Source of the DNA: Asparagopsis taxiformis
Taxonomy: Eukaryota; Rhodophyta; Florideophyceae; Bonnemaisoniales; Bonnemaisoniaceae
DNA length: 64,000 bases
NCBI GenBank assembly: GCA_030407315.1
Contig: JALQPE010001969.1
Coordinates: 1-64,000 of the forward strand
Direction: 5' to 3'
Positions within the stretch are counted from its first letter, which is position 1; each line of letters starts with the position of its first letter. This document shows, piece after piece, positions 27,351 to 39,240 of this stretch. A program made the position numbers and the translations under genes. The notes under the pieces are model-generated. The model was not told the DNA's origin and ran no database searches. It was given only the letters and a program-made list of their open reading frames with translations.

Positions 27351-30300
27351 ATGACGAATAAGCGCAGGCGCAACAGCAATCCGATCGTTGACGACGCAAC
27401 CGTGCCAATTCTGCGCGAACCCGCTAGCCCTTGGGAGGATTCTAGTGACATGGGTACACGTCGAAACGTAGGTCGCGCCGCCCGCGAAACTACTCTCGCT
27501 GGCAAAGACTTCCTCCGCCTCTTGCTAGATTTGTTCGCCCACTCAAGTTTCGCAGACTTGACGGACAAGCCGGGAGGTTTCACATACGCGGACCTTGGCG
27601 CTTGGGTTGCGCAGGGCACGGAAGAACAATTTGCGGCGCTGCAAGGTCGACTCAGCATGGCCTTCAGCGGTCGTTCGAAGAATGCTGGAGTCGAGGCGGA
27701 TGTTGCCGAAATCGTCATGGCAGAGATGAACGTTGAGCGAGCCAAGCAGATTGTTCGTCTGGCATTACCGATTGCCGAGTTTTCAAGACAGGATGAGCGT
27801 ATCGGGCAATGGGTTGAGCACTGCATCCTTTCTGGGATCGTGCCGCAGACCTTCCTTATTGGATGTAACATGCTTCCTTCGCCACTACAGGCGCCGCAGC
27901 GCGTGGAACCAAGCGCCTTCGGTCTTGCTCCACCGGAAACGTTCGAGGTATTGATGTATTTCCAAGCGTTGTCTATCATCCGAAATCACAACAAGAACCT
28001 GCCGCGTCGCCGAATAGGCGACGCGGCCGAAGAGGGGAACGAAGCCGCACGCGTCCCAGCCCATCGGAAAAGCACTAATCGAGCTTGTTACGTGGTTCAA
28101 GTTTTATACCATGCTTGGACCGATGTGGCCTTCGCCGCAAAGTTTTCCAGCTTCGAAGAGTTGATGGCGCCGTACATCATTTTCGACAGCAGTGAGCATT
28201 GGTTTGACGTGCTCGATGAAGGTCTATTCGCACCGATGGAGCAGAAGCTAGATCTCTACCACGACAAAACTCCCCTATCTCATCCTGATGGATATGGTGG
28301 AAAAGTAGAGACAAGAACCAGTGCGCAGCACAGTGCATTTAGGGACCTTGTGAGGAAGTTCTTCGACCAGTTGCAGTTTCTTATCGTCAACCCGGACCTG
28401 TACACCTGGCCGGAGTCCGACCGCTGGGGGGCGCTGGAAATATACTTGTCAAGCGGAAATCCGGACAAGCTGCCAGCGTACTTTGACACCCTCGACGAAG
28501 AAGTTATGGCTGTCCTCCGCCCGGCACCACAAGCCGCGGACGCATAAAAGGTCCCCAAGCCGGTTGATGACACTCCCACTCGTCGCAACACAGGAGGGAG
28601 AGGTTTGGTTCCGTCGACAAGACACACAACCAAGCTTGAACTTGAGCCTGGGAGGACCAGTCTTACTGCCCAAGGGCCGTCTCCCCCGTCACCGTCACCC
28701 CATGCGACAGAAGAGCAGGAAAGTGAAGGGCAGGCTCTCGCAAAGGGCTTTCTTTCGAAAATGAGTCAGTATTGCCGGGTGTACGACGTCCCTTTCGAAG
28801 ATTTGGTCAGTGCCGACGAGAGCCGAGAACACGTGCCCATCACGGGCAACGTTCAGCTCATTCTGACTGATCCGCCCTACAATGTTCGTCGGAAGAGGAA
28901 CGATTCCAACTCTTCGTACGACAGGCTAACTGCAGAAGATATGCAGGCTAGCATCGAAGTGTTTGACGAGCTGTTGCGCCCCGGTGGCCACGGCATCGTG
29001 TTCTGCTCCGTTTTGCAGTTCTACGAATGGTTCCATTACTTGGAAACGTACAAAGGACCGCAGTCAGAATGCCCAACCGATGCTGCTGCCAGTGATGACG
29101 GGTCGGATGAAGAAGAGGTTACGTCCATGAATTCGGACTCCGAAGCATCGCAGCACAGTGGCGAAGAAAGTGCGGATGAGGAGGAGGAGGAGGACGAGGA
29201 GGAGGAGGACGTCGCTCGGAATTCAGTTTTCTTCGTTGACGAGGTACCTCTGTTGTTTGTCCGACTACCTGGGCACCTCTATCAAATGCCGGGGCGGAAG
29301 AGGTACCAACGCATGAAGATGGCAGAGGTCGCTATCCACTTCTGGAAGCGAGGTGTTCCGTTCAAGACTGGAAGCGAGATGGTGGCCTATAGGAACCACG
29401 GATACATGGACGGCACGTACCCGGCGTGGTGCAACGTCACCATCAATATGCCCGCCATCGATTCGAATGAGATGGTGTGGCGAACAAGGAGCACAACCGG
29501 TGCTACGGTCAGAGTTCGTGCAGAGCAGAAGAGCGTCGCTCTCATGATGGAGTTGATCAGCCAGCATTCACAGCCTGGTGATATTGTTGTCGATCCATTC
29601 TCTGGCACTTTCGCAACGGGAAAAGCAGCTATGAGCTTGCCTGAGCACCGTGTTTTCGTCGGCAGTGACATGGACAAATTGTGTGTGGCACGATCGCTTC
29701 CAAAGCTGTGTGCTCTCATGTCACGTGTAATTCTTTCAAACAACACTGACATGAGGGTCACGACAGAAGCGAAACAGAGTGCTGAGAAGTTCTTGGCGTC
29801 CCCCTCTGTCACGATGCGTACACAGAGGGAACGGAGGATCATCGAACCCCCACCTGGCCTTCCCCTGTACCAGAGGTTCCCGAAATATATTCGGCAGTAC
29901 CTCTGGCAGCTGTGCCCAGAGTCGATTGCGTCGCACGAGCACATGGAAAAACCGGTACATTATTGGCCACCTTCCCTGCGCCGCTGGTTGCAAACTGAAA
30001 ACCCTCGCGTGATGCGGGCACACGATTGTGTTACGAAAAAATTGAGCGTTCGACCATCGCTGATTAAGCATCCAAATGCAGGAAGAGGGCTCTTCGCTGA
30101 ACAGACATTTAATGTTGGCGACGAAGTATGTGCATACTACGGAACTGTTGTGTACTCTGATATGAGCAAGGAGTCGATGAGGTTCGCGTACGGAGAGGGT
30201 CACATGGCGATAACGAAGGAAACATTCTTGATGTATGCCATCAAGCTGTATGCAACAGCGGAGGACGACGAAAACATCGAGCATCCAATTTGGATTGTTC

Positions 30301-30554
30301 CGGCTCCGTTCTGTTCGGCGCAGTTCATCAACGACCCGCGGTATTTGCGAGGTGAGGACACTCCGGCGGAAGACACCAGGCGGATGGCCAACGTCGAGTT
30401 TGTCGAGAACTACAGCAGCGGTTCGACGGGGAAGAAGCTCAAGGCGAAGGACCTAGAAAATCCGAAGATCATTGTAGTACGTGCAATCCGCGATATCTGT
30501 CCGGGGCAGGAGCTCTACGTTCATTATGGGACAGCGTTTAGAGCATGGAATTAG
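27351..30554 (+). CDS. Beta-class DNA methyltransferase-SET fusion (unit M, copy 1)
   Basis: From the ATG at 27351 one frame runs 1067 residues with a single stop, TAA at 28545-28547 (codon 399), where the inverted copy reads GAC; so this copy has a nonsense lesion. Residues 50-430 match the N-terminal region of the element A protein. Motif IV is DPPYN at 507-511, then an acidic insert (about 580-620), the target-recognition region, and motif I DPFSGTF near 748. Motif IV before I places it in the beta class, like CcrM. The SET domain covers about 895-1060: GRGLFAEQTF, VCAYYGTVVY, FINDPR in place of NHxC, and ELYVHYG at the end. Amino-methyltransferase plus SET suggests coupled DNA and histone marking. 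The protein is clearly diverged from the element A version, so the two lineages separated long before the recent duplications. Confidence 0.85.
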
Positions 30555-30585
30555 GGTCACGAAAGATGTTTTCATTTCGACTACA

Positions 30586-30591
30586 AATAAA
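30586..30591 (+). terminator. AATAAA polyadenylation signal
   Basis: AATAAA lies 32 bases after the stop of the methyltransferase-SET gene and is conserved in the inverted copy near 59351-59356. Confidence 0.5.
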
Positions 30592-30799
30592 GCTACGTTC
30601 CAGAGTTGAAGTATATCATATAATGCAGCATGTCCAGCCACCATTAGTCCAGGGTGAAACCTATTGAGCAGTACTCGCCTGTCAAAAACCAATCGTTCAC
30701 ACTCTAGGTGCACTTCGTCCGAGCAGTGAACCTGACTGCTTGGTTGCTGTTATGCGTGCAGATGCAAAATACAAGACCAAGTTGAAATGGACGCCCGGT

Positions 30800-30981
30800 G
30801 GATGTCCAGCTCAGTTGCATTGCTGTCCAGCCCAGAAATTCTACAATTCAGGGCAGAAAAAAATATTGCAAAAAACATCGATTTCAGCGGGTCGATTGTG
30901 CCGTACGGCACACCCCCATCTCAAAAACATGTTCACATGTGCATGTTTTTGAGAATAGCCCAAATTTTAATTCAAATCAGG
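30800..30981 (-). repeat. Unit M right inverted repeat
   Basis: Complement of 26821-27000. It ends in AATCAGG, directly followed by ACGTCTTCCGG, the start of unit P. Confidence 0.9.
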
Positions 30982-31214
30982 ACGTCTTCCGGACATAGGG
31001 GTGCTCGCGGCCTAGCTCGACAGCTGTAATTGTACCTCATTAAATACTGTTGATGACTGCCTACCGTATACAATCTGGGCTGTTGGCGTATTCTCCGGTA
31101 CTTGACCTGACCTGAACGTTCATCGCAGACCGTTGTGGTTACCGACACTATACAGCAATCTTTTTTGTATCTCGTGCAACTCAATCCTTCCATCGCTTCC
31201 GGGAAGGCTTCATT

Positions 31215-33498
31215 ATGCCGCCGCGTATTGCGAAGAAAGCTCCAAAGCCTCCGGGCCTCCAGAAAAACCGGTCAGCAGCTGCTGTATCGAGTGCCCGACA
31301 ATCCCGTGCGAAGAAGCGGTGTGGGCCTACCGGCAGCATTGAACCGCGGTCCGGTAGTCGCAAGACGGACCGGCGCAGAACTGGGGATCCGCAGCGAGAA
31401 AGTGAGGAAGGAGGAACGGCGCGGAGAGAGATGGGGCTTGACCGAGGCAAGCGTGCTCGCAGGGACAGTGAACATGATGATGATGACATGATAGTGGCTC
31501 AAAACATGTTGGAATTGCGGCAGAGTGCTATGGCAAAGGTAGTTCCTCCCGGGTTGGCAGATGCGGAGGTGCTGCAGACGGAGTCCCAGCCGGGGGTTCG
31601 CGAGACACTGGAGGCTGTGACCCCCACTGCGCCAACTATGCCGAGTACATCAGCCCCAGCAGGTAATGCAGTCAGGGACCCGAGGATAGCGGCAAGGGAT
31701 GTTGTTTCTGAGCAACGTTCACAGGATGCCAACTATCATCGGCGGTCAGGTGGTACTGAGGGGAGAGAGCAGCCGGAGTGCGGGCCTCGTCACAACAGAC
31801 TGTCATTGGTGCCAAATATGCGCGTAACGCCCCCGCGACGTCAGGCTATTGCCGATGGAGGACATCATATTCCCGATAGCGTGCGAGATGGGGGGACGGT
31901 GAGGGCAGAGAGGTTGCATCCGCCGGAATCCATCGATTTAATGGCGAGTCGCATCAATGCGCAGAAGAAGAAGATCGCGGAGCTGGAAAAAAAGTGTTTA
32001 GCCAGGACATAGCAAACAAGGCGCTCACCACGGAGATAGTTGCGTTGGAGGCTAAGGTGAAGACTCTGCAGGCGGAAAATGCCAGCCTTACTGCAATTGC
32101 GAGAACAGGTAGAATCAGTGATCACGGTGGCGGTAAGTCGAAAATACAGAAAGCCATTCCTGTGAAATACCTTGGAGTTCTTAGGGCGGTTGAGGAAAAC
32201 CTGACAAAGTGGTGCAAGAACGAGACTATGGAGCTGGACCCTATAGCGGAACAAACGCAGAGACGTTGGACTGGACGTACCATCGAGGTAGAGCCGGTAG
32301 AAGGGACACTTTGGAGCGAAAACGGTGTAGGATATATTGCTACCCCTCCGGGCTACATCATCAAGAATCTGCAGTGGTATACACCTTCGTACAGAGACGA
32401 GAGTGATCTGCTGAATGACTTGGTGCGACACGTACTGCGTCAAAGTCCGTGGTGTGATGTGTTTTCCGATGAGGAGCAGCGTGTGTGCTGTCAAGAGGCT
32501 GTGGCGGGGAGCAAGGAATTGAAAGTGAAGGTGACGCAGAAACTGTCCGACGTGATGAGTGCACGGAAGCGTAATGCGAGGGACAGATTGTTCGGTTCGC
32601 TGGGGTACACGAAATTAATGTCTAGATGCACGATGCTGACGACGCGAGCTGAGATGGACGAGCGAGAGGATCAAAAGCGCGAAGCGTCTGAGAAGCTTTT
32701 GAAACGGGAAAGCAACGGTGATTTGGATATGGGGAGGTGGCGAACGGCACCGTTCTCAGAGCTGCGATACAGCAAAGGCTTGGTTCCTGACAGCTTCGAA
32801 ATGGAAGTGAATGGTGATGCATGGTTTAACAACCGAGTAGCTGTGAATGTGCTGGACATCTTCAGGGGTTATTCGATACGACCAGAACAAGTAATGGACA
32901 TAGAGACGAGCATACTAACGCTGGCGCGCCTGGATGCTTGGCTAGTGACTACTGTGGAGTGTTTGGATGAACCGAAGGGGAAAGGAGGTGCACGGCAGAA
33001 GGAGTTTACAAGGCGGTACAGTCAATATGTGGGGGTAGCTTTTCAGCAATTAGTTGGTATGGTGGTGTACTGCATGTCTTGTCTCCAAGGCTCGCAAGCA
33101 AGGGAACAAACGGACGTTGTCGAGAGCGAACAGCGGACTAGTGCACAGTCACGGCATGTGTTTGCAAGCCGTACTGTGACAGAGAGACTGTTGAAGTGTG
33201 GCAAAGCGGAGAGGGGTCTGGAATTGTTCATGTCGTTGATGATGTAAACCGCTGCTCATCACTTGTTCTAGTGTCCGAGGATTGGATTCAATCGCATATT
33301 ACGTCAAACCTCGGTGCTGTAATGGATTGTGTGATTGCGCAAGGACTAATTGGCGCAGAACTTTTCGTCGTTGACCCATATGCTGGACACCTGAGTGCAA
33401 ACCTGAATGTCGAAATCAATGCCCCACAGTATGGGGGCATGGAGCGGCGCCATGCAGCCACTGCTGATAACGGTTTTGGCGTAATGGAGGATGGTTGA
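31215..33498 (+). pseudogene. Basic coiled-coil protein of unit P, copy 1, frameshifted
   Basis: The ATG at 31215 opens a strongly basic N-terminus (MPPRIAKKAPKPPGLQKNR), followed by an acidic patch and, at about residues 240-300, a coiled coil (INAQKKKIAELEKK, IVALEAKVKTLQAENASL). The remainder, to the stop near 33498, is a globular region I cannot place. This copy is broken twice by single-base losses: in the poly-A of GAAAAAAAG near 31995, and near 33181. The inverted copy is open at both places and has its own lesions elsewhere, so the ancestral gene encoded about 760 residues. It is convergent with the transposase. A DNA-binding accessory protein, comparable to the second protein of CACTA elements, is one possibility. 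Confidence 0.6.
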
Positions 33499-33575
33499 AA
33501 TTAGTGCAGTAAATGTTACGTTGGCTAGAAGGCTTATCATGTAGTACATTATCAATAGAGTGCTGCGATTTAGAT

Positions 33576-36500
33576 TTATTCTTCTTCATTATCATCTGTG
33601 AACTGGTAATCAGTGTTGGTGTAGAAGCGGTTGAGATAGAAACGGTGGTCCGACCAGTGCATTTGTTTCGTAAATGGCTTGACTGGAAAGTTACTTCGTA
33701 CGATGTGCACGGTGACAGATATAGTAGATGCAGGAATGAGGTCAAACCAAGGACCACCTGCACTGTGGGATGCAGTGTCATTGCTGTCAACGGATCCGTT
33801 GTCCGGGTCCCATGTGGACCACTTTAAACAAATGCACCCAAGTGATTTTTCCACAGCGGTTTTTGGGGCAAAGCAGGTCATATACTGCACGAAAGCGAGT
33901 TCTACAGGTTGAAACAGGTTTGGAGACTGCAGGCGTACCAGGGCCAGGACGCGCCCTACCCATATGGTTCTGTAGTCATCGGCAGTTCCGGAGATGACGA
34001 CAAAGGAGTACTGCGATCTCTATGCGGGGCCGAATGATGAAGTTGCAAAGACGCGCTGCTGCTTGTGCCTCGACACGTTTGTGGGGCGAAGCATGCCACT
34101 GTGCGGGTCAAAGTCGTCGGCATCTGGGACGTACCCTCCCATGACGTAGGCGGACTTTACCGCGGTGACGGAAATGTCCATGTCATTTATTGGAGGGCCT
34201 TCTGCCGTGGCGCGCAGTCTAGCGAGGGTGAACGCTTGTGCAGCTGTGTCACCGAGTTGCTGGAATAGCGTTATGGTGCCAGACGGGAACGAGGAGTTGT
34301 GCAGAGGCAAAAGAGTGGCAGGATCGGGCTGTCCGTCGATATCTGCAACGAGGAGGGTTGCATCGGGCAGCAGGGAGGCAAAGTCGTGCAGTGCAACGGT
34401 GAATCCGTCGCGAACGAGTACTGCACCGTCTGTGGGCGATATCATGCGTGGGTTTCCCAATGTGTTCGATGGGGTGTGACCAGTTGGAGTGGCCAAGGAG
34501 AATTCCATGTGGCGAATAGTCTCTTCCATGGCTGTGGAGCGCCTTCGAGAGGTTTTCCTATAACTCTGTTTGAACAGAAGATGCGAGTGTTCGTAGGGGC
34601 CTGCATCGATGTGTTCCAGGGCGCCATATCTCTGCAAGTCACCGGGAAGATGGTCTAGAAGATGGAACTTTAAAGTTTTGAGACCTGTGGTGTGGAATGG
34701 GCCGAGGGTGGAGAGCATTGATTGTTTGAAATAGGAAATGGAGTTCTGGAGGCTTTCGAGTTCGGCGGCAGTCCAGTGCTTGATGCGACCGCGTTTCATG
34801 ACCCATGCGACGAGGTCAGAGTATTGCGTGCAGATGGAAGTGAGGGGGGCTGTCTCTACTTCGTCACAGCATGTGTCAATGAATGCTGCGATGAAAGGGA
34901 ACACCATGTCGACATGGTGATAGTCTTTGGCTGCGAGCATGCCGCGTATGCCGTCCTCCGTGAAGAGGCCGTTCAAATTGGTGCCCTTCTCACCCTTGGA
35001 GAAGTCGACATGAAGACCGGTGATGTAGTAGTCGCGTTCGATAGCGGACAGAATGCTGTTTGAGCCGGCGAGGATGGATTTTTTCACCTTCTTGAAGGTG
35101 CGAGGTGTCCCGGAATGGGAGGCAGTGGTGGTGGTGAGGTCTGGGGAGCTGAGGCGGTGGACAATGCACTGTTTGATGAGCTTTGAGATGCCGAGGTGGA
35201 GATTGTGCAGAGGCTCGAAGGAGAAAATGTTGTAGGGGTCTAGGGACTGTTGGTGGGTAAAAGAGCGGTCGATTCGAGGACAGAGTGTTGTTCGAGGAGG
35301 GAGAGAGCTTCGAGCGGAGCAGTTGTATGCTCCTGAGCGCTCTCTTGGCGTGCAGAGCGTGTATCATCGAGGGAGCGGGGCTGGTGTGGCGCGGTGGATT
35401 CAAGTTGAGTGGCGGGGATGTAGCAGCGGTGGCAGGGATGTGTGGTGGTAGTGCTGTTGCGAGTGCATGACAGCTCTTTGGCCTCTGGAAAGTCGCAGCA
35501 ATAATTGGCTAGGATGGGAAAGCATTGGCTGGCAGTTGCAGTGGAGTCTGTGCAGGGGAACCCGGAAGAGAACGCGGTGGATAGGGACGAAAACACTTTT
35601 TCGAGTGCTTTATGAAGAATATCAATTTTGCGAGCGCGACTAGCAGAACTAGAGGTTGTCGGCATTTCATCACCGAACAAGGCGTTGGACGAAGGGTTAA
35701 CAATGTACGGAAGACACCCGACGATGGTGAGGCCGGTACGGATGCAGTGGCGACGGAGGGGGGCGGAGAAGTTGAGCAGTGTGACGTGTATGGGGTATGC
35801 GACGATTGCGGAGCTCTTGAGGCTTGTGCTGCTCTTGTCGGAGTACACTTGGAGGAGGCCGGCAAAGGAGGAAGGTGTGGGATCAGTTTCCTCTGCCCAT
35901 ACGACCTGTGGATCTTCCGAGAGCTTCACGCGCTGTCTAGTAACCTGGTGCAGCGTTTTCGCGAATTCTGTGTGTAGGGGATGAGAAAATATTGCGGTGC
36001 CGTCTGGGGCGGTCTGTGGGGAGGGGTGGAAGAGAGTATTTTGGTCGTTAGCCAGTGCTAACTGCCTGCGGAGCATGTCGACTGGGTCGCGGAGGTACAG
36101 CTGTGCCGAGTACTTACCAGTTTTGTCTGGAATGATGTGGCTCTTGTAACCTTCGGTGCGGAAATGTGATTCGACCATGGAAGCGGTAACGTGGCGACAT
36201 TCTTCTACGGTGCGAACGGCGCTGTTGAACTTTTCTAGGGAGAATGCGGGGTCTTGTAGGATGGTGATGACTTCGCTCACGCGGCCAGCGCCGGCCTTGT
36301 ACTCGAGGGTTGTGAGACTGGCGGCGAGGGATTGCACGAGGAGGTCTGCGCGGGAGGGGGTTGAGGTTGGTGGCAGTGGAGCGTCACAGGGTGAGTCGCT
36401 GGAGGAACCACGACCAGATTCTGGGTCTGGGGAGCTGGGTTGCGGGGAATCATGGTCGCCGTTTCGAGCAGGCTCATGGGTGACGGCAGGGACACGAGCG

Positions 36501-36613
36501 TTGTTGAAATGTTGGGGAGAGGGGTTGAAACGGTAGCGACACGTTCGCTCATGCAGCGCGAGCGCATAAGCATCTACGCAGTAGTAGAAGCATCCTTCAT
36601 ACTTGCATTCCAT
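33576..36613 (-). pseudogene. Plavaka-like transposase of unit P, copy 1
   Basis: The ATG at 36613 opens a C-x4-C-x12-H-x3-C zinc finger (CKYEGC...HERTC). Then come a linker, the first catalytic region (YSDKSSTSLKSSAIVAYPIH, matching the DKT...GYPV box of Plavaka proteins), PLHNLHLGISKLI, and the family box AGPYEHSHLLFKQSYRKTSR. One base is missing from a C run at about 35242 relative to the other copy. An in-frame TAG lies at 34020-34022; beyond it the same frame stays open and protein-like for 148 codons to 33576 (YSFVVISGTADDYRTIWVGR). The TAG is in both copies, so it is either an old nonsense mutation or a site of readthrough. An AATAAA on the minus strand lies near 33575. Copy 2 is at 52484-56363. 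Confidence 0.75.
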
Positions 36614-37190
36614 GTCGAGTTTTGACGCAAAACGGAGGATTGCGAGCTGAACAGGGGAGACTGTGCCGTCCAGATGCGACCAATTTTATTTTTGTGGTGC
36701 TTTCGAGACTTGGAATGTAACGTGTTCGTAGTTTTGTGGGTAGTAGTTTTGTGCTCACTCCAGCTGACATCCCAACGGTGGAATTTAACCGAGAGTTCAA
36801 TCATTTCCAACTGTTACATCACATTGCGTGCTGGCAACGTGTGCATGGAAGGACGAACGACTGCCTGGGACATGAATTTTCAATTAATTCATTTGTAATA
36901 ATAAACTTTTTTATTTCCGAACTTCGTGGAATCTGAATGTGGTTTACAGCGGATATGCCACGGATCATGTAAGGAAAGCAAATGGATTCTCATATATATG
37001 ATTATATGTTTATATTCGTTGTTCTCGATCCGGATCTCATTGTTCGGGGATTCAGAGACCATGGCTTGGGCCATACTCAATCTCACTGCCGGCGATGATT
37101 TCGAGTATGCACAGCAAGACTTAAGCGGACGCTGAAAGCTGTCCGGTCGATGCCGCAGGCTCCACTCCCCCCTCATCACCGACTGAGATT
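36614..37190. other. Leader region of the Plavaka-like gene
   Basis: About 580 bases upstream of the minus-strand transposase. I see no gene. The ATATATATG-rich stretch near 37000 is the best TATA-like candidate. It is repeated faithfully in Z2 (about 51900-52483). Confidence 0.35.
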
Positions 37191-37199
37191 CTTTGACCG

Positions 37200-38350
37200 C
37201 CTTTGCTTTGTACGTGTGCGAATCTTGATCAAGATTCGCGCACGTACCTTCGTTCCATCCTCTACCCTCGAGGGTATGCATTGAGGTAAGCGTGGGTTTT
37301 GAGTTTGACTATTTCCGTTGATGCGATATTTTTCATTGGAAGCCTGTTGACTCATGGTGTGTATTGAGCGGAGGATGGAAGAGAGGTACGTGAAGTTTTG
37401 AAAGTGTGCTGCGAGGGAAGGTTGGTTTTGAGTCTGACTGTTGTAGTTGATTCCGATGTTGTGTAGATGATGCAGGAATGTTGATGACGGAAGGTAAGTT
37501 TCATTGAGTGCCAAGATGTGCTTTGCGAAGATATGGACTGCTGACTATGATTATTACTCATTGCAAGGTTTTTGGATCATGGTTTGTATTGTGTGTAGGA
37601 TGGATGAGAGGTACATTTGCGAGTTCTCAGGGTATGTAGCGAGGGAAACGTTGGTTTTCAATCTGACTGTTGCGATTGATTCCGATGTTGCGTAGGTGAT
37701 GGAGGAATAGTGATGACGGAAGGTAAGTCACATTGGGCGCCCAGACCGGTTGTGCGAAGATGCGGAATGCTGACTACTTTTCTTGGCTACACGATTACGT
37801 GATTTATGGTTTTTATTGTGTGCAGGATGGAACAGGTAAGGTAAGTGTGCGAGTTTTGAAAGTAAGCAGCGAGGGAAGGTTGGTTTTGAGTCTGACTATT
37901 TCCGTTGATGCGATATTTTTCATTGGAAGCCTATTGAGTCATGGTGTGTATTGTGTGGAGCGAAGGTAAGTGTGCGAGTTTTGAAAGTAAGCAGCGAGGG
38001 AAGGTTGGTTTTGGGTCTGACTGTTGTGGTTGATTCCGATGTTGTGTAGATGGTGCAGGAATGTTGATGACAGAAGGTAAGTTTCACTGAGCACCAAGAC
38101 TTGTTTTGCGAAGATATGGACTGCTGACTTTGATTATTCATTGCAAGGTTTTTGGATCATGGTTTGTATTTTGTGTAGGATGGATGATTCACTCATCCTC
38201 TCGGAGAGGTAAGTAAGGGAGTTTCTAGGATATCTGTCGTGGTAAGCGTTGCTTTTGAATCTGACTGTTGGGGTTGATGTTTTGGATGTGATGCAGGAGT
38301 GGTGAAGCAGGAACGGCAGGACTGAAGGAGAGTGAAGAAGGGATCTAGGA
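37200..38350. repeat. Degenerate tandem repeats upstream of the Plavaka-like gene
   Basis: At least three full units and several half units share TCTGACTGTTG, GATTCCGATGTTG, GATGACGGAAGGTAAGT and GCGAAGATATGGACTGCTGAC (starts near 37427, 37660 and 38013). Each unit carries a GGTAAGT donor-like word on the plus strand. Repeat spacing is irregular, about 230-350 bp. No coding frame is sustained. It is copied inverted at about 50780-51910. Confidence 0.8.
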
Positions 38351-38650
38351 AGATGGGGAATGAAGCTGTGAAGTGTTTCTGGTATGTGTATATTTTCGGG
38401 CATACGATAGAAGTGAGAGTCGTTTCAAGTGGTGTAAGATTTTGCTGACCATGTTCGTGTTTGATGTCTTGATGATTTAATGGGCTGGGGTGGTGTCGAG
38501 GAAAGCGGGATGGAATTGGGAAGGAGCGGATTTTTTGTAATCAAGGTCGTGAGGGTTCTTGAAGTATGTGCGGATGGTGGTGCATGGCGTTCGGATGGTA
38601 GGGAGAACGCGATAGTGAGGGAGATGGGTGATCGACGATATGCTGACAGG

Positions 38651-38830
38651 TATTTTGTATTCTGGCTGGATACGTATTTCGTATTCTGGCAGGATACATA
38701 TTCCGTATTCTGGCTGGATACGTATTTCGTATTCTGGCTGGATACATATTCCGTATTCTGGCTGGATACGTATTTCCTATTCTAACCGGGTATTTATTTC
38801 CTATTCTGACCAGATATGTATTCCCTATTC
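38651..38830 (+). repeat. 24-bp tandem repeats
   Basis: About seven units of TATTTCGTATTCTGGCTGGA followed by TACG. The length divides by three, so both strands stay open, which explains the repetitive frames here. Inverted copy at about 50270-50450. Confidence 0.93.
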
Positions 38831-38948
38831 TAGAGAGACGTATTGTATACGAGCAGTTTCCTAAATGAGAGAATAAAATACGGTCCGATATGGGCCCTGA
38901 ATTTACCATCCGCTGTAATTTCTTCCCTCCCGCTGATATATTGTATAC

Positions 38949-39240
38949 TGGATGTCGGGTCCTAGTATTCCGCCATATGTACTAGAGAAAGTGGATGTCG
39001 GGTCCTAGTATTCCGCCATATGTACTAGAGAAAGTGGATGTCGGGTCCTAGTATTCCGCCATATGTACTAGAGAAAGTGGATGTCGGGCCCTAGTATTCC
39101 GTACTAGAGAAAGTGGATGTCGGGCGCCATATGTACTAGAGAAAGTGGACGTCCGCATCCAAAAATTTTTTATTTTTTTTGGACGCGGACGTTCATTTGT
39201 TCTAGTAAATCTCGGGGCCGACTAGGACCCGTACTAGAGA
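38949..39240 (+). repeat. 43-bp subterminal tandem repeats of unit P
   Basis: Units of GTGGATGTCGGGTCCTAGTA plus TTCCGCCATATGTACTAGAGAAA, about four, followed by partial units and a GGACGCGGACGTCC-type inverted motif. Their position at the element end suggests transposase-binding sites. Inverted copy at 49860-50150. Confidence 0.9.

Larger units (their letters stand above)
26821..30981 (+). mobile_element. Unit M: methyltransferase-SET gene between 180-bp inverted repeats
   Basis: Inverted repeats at 26821-27000 and 30800-30981 enclose exactly one gene. They start CCTGATTTGAATTAAAATTT and contain two inner palindromes. No transposase is inside, so the unit would be non-autonomous, or a part of the adjoining unit P. 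No clear target duplication is visible. The copy at 58961-62352 keeps only one repeat because element A3 removed the other side from view. Confidence 0.6.

Noticed and set aside
38480..38785. 101-codon frame coding YFVFWLDT repeats as a protein gene
   Set aside because: It is a by-product of a 24-bp DNA repeat that leaves several frames open on both strands.
38651..39240. CRISPR array
   Set aside because: The repeats are contiguous tandem units without unique spacers, in a eukaryotic transposon end, with no cas genes.
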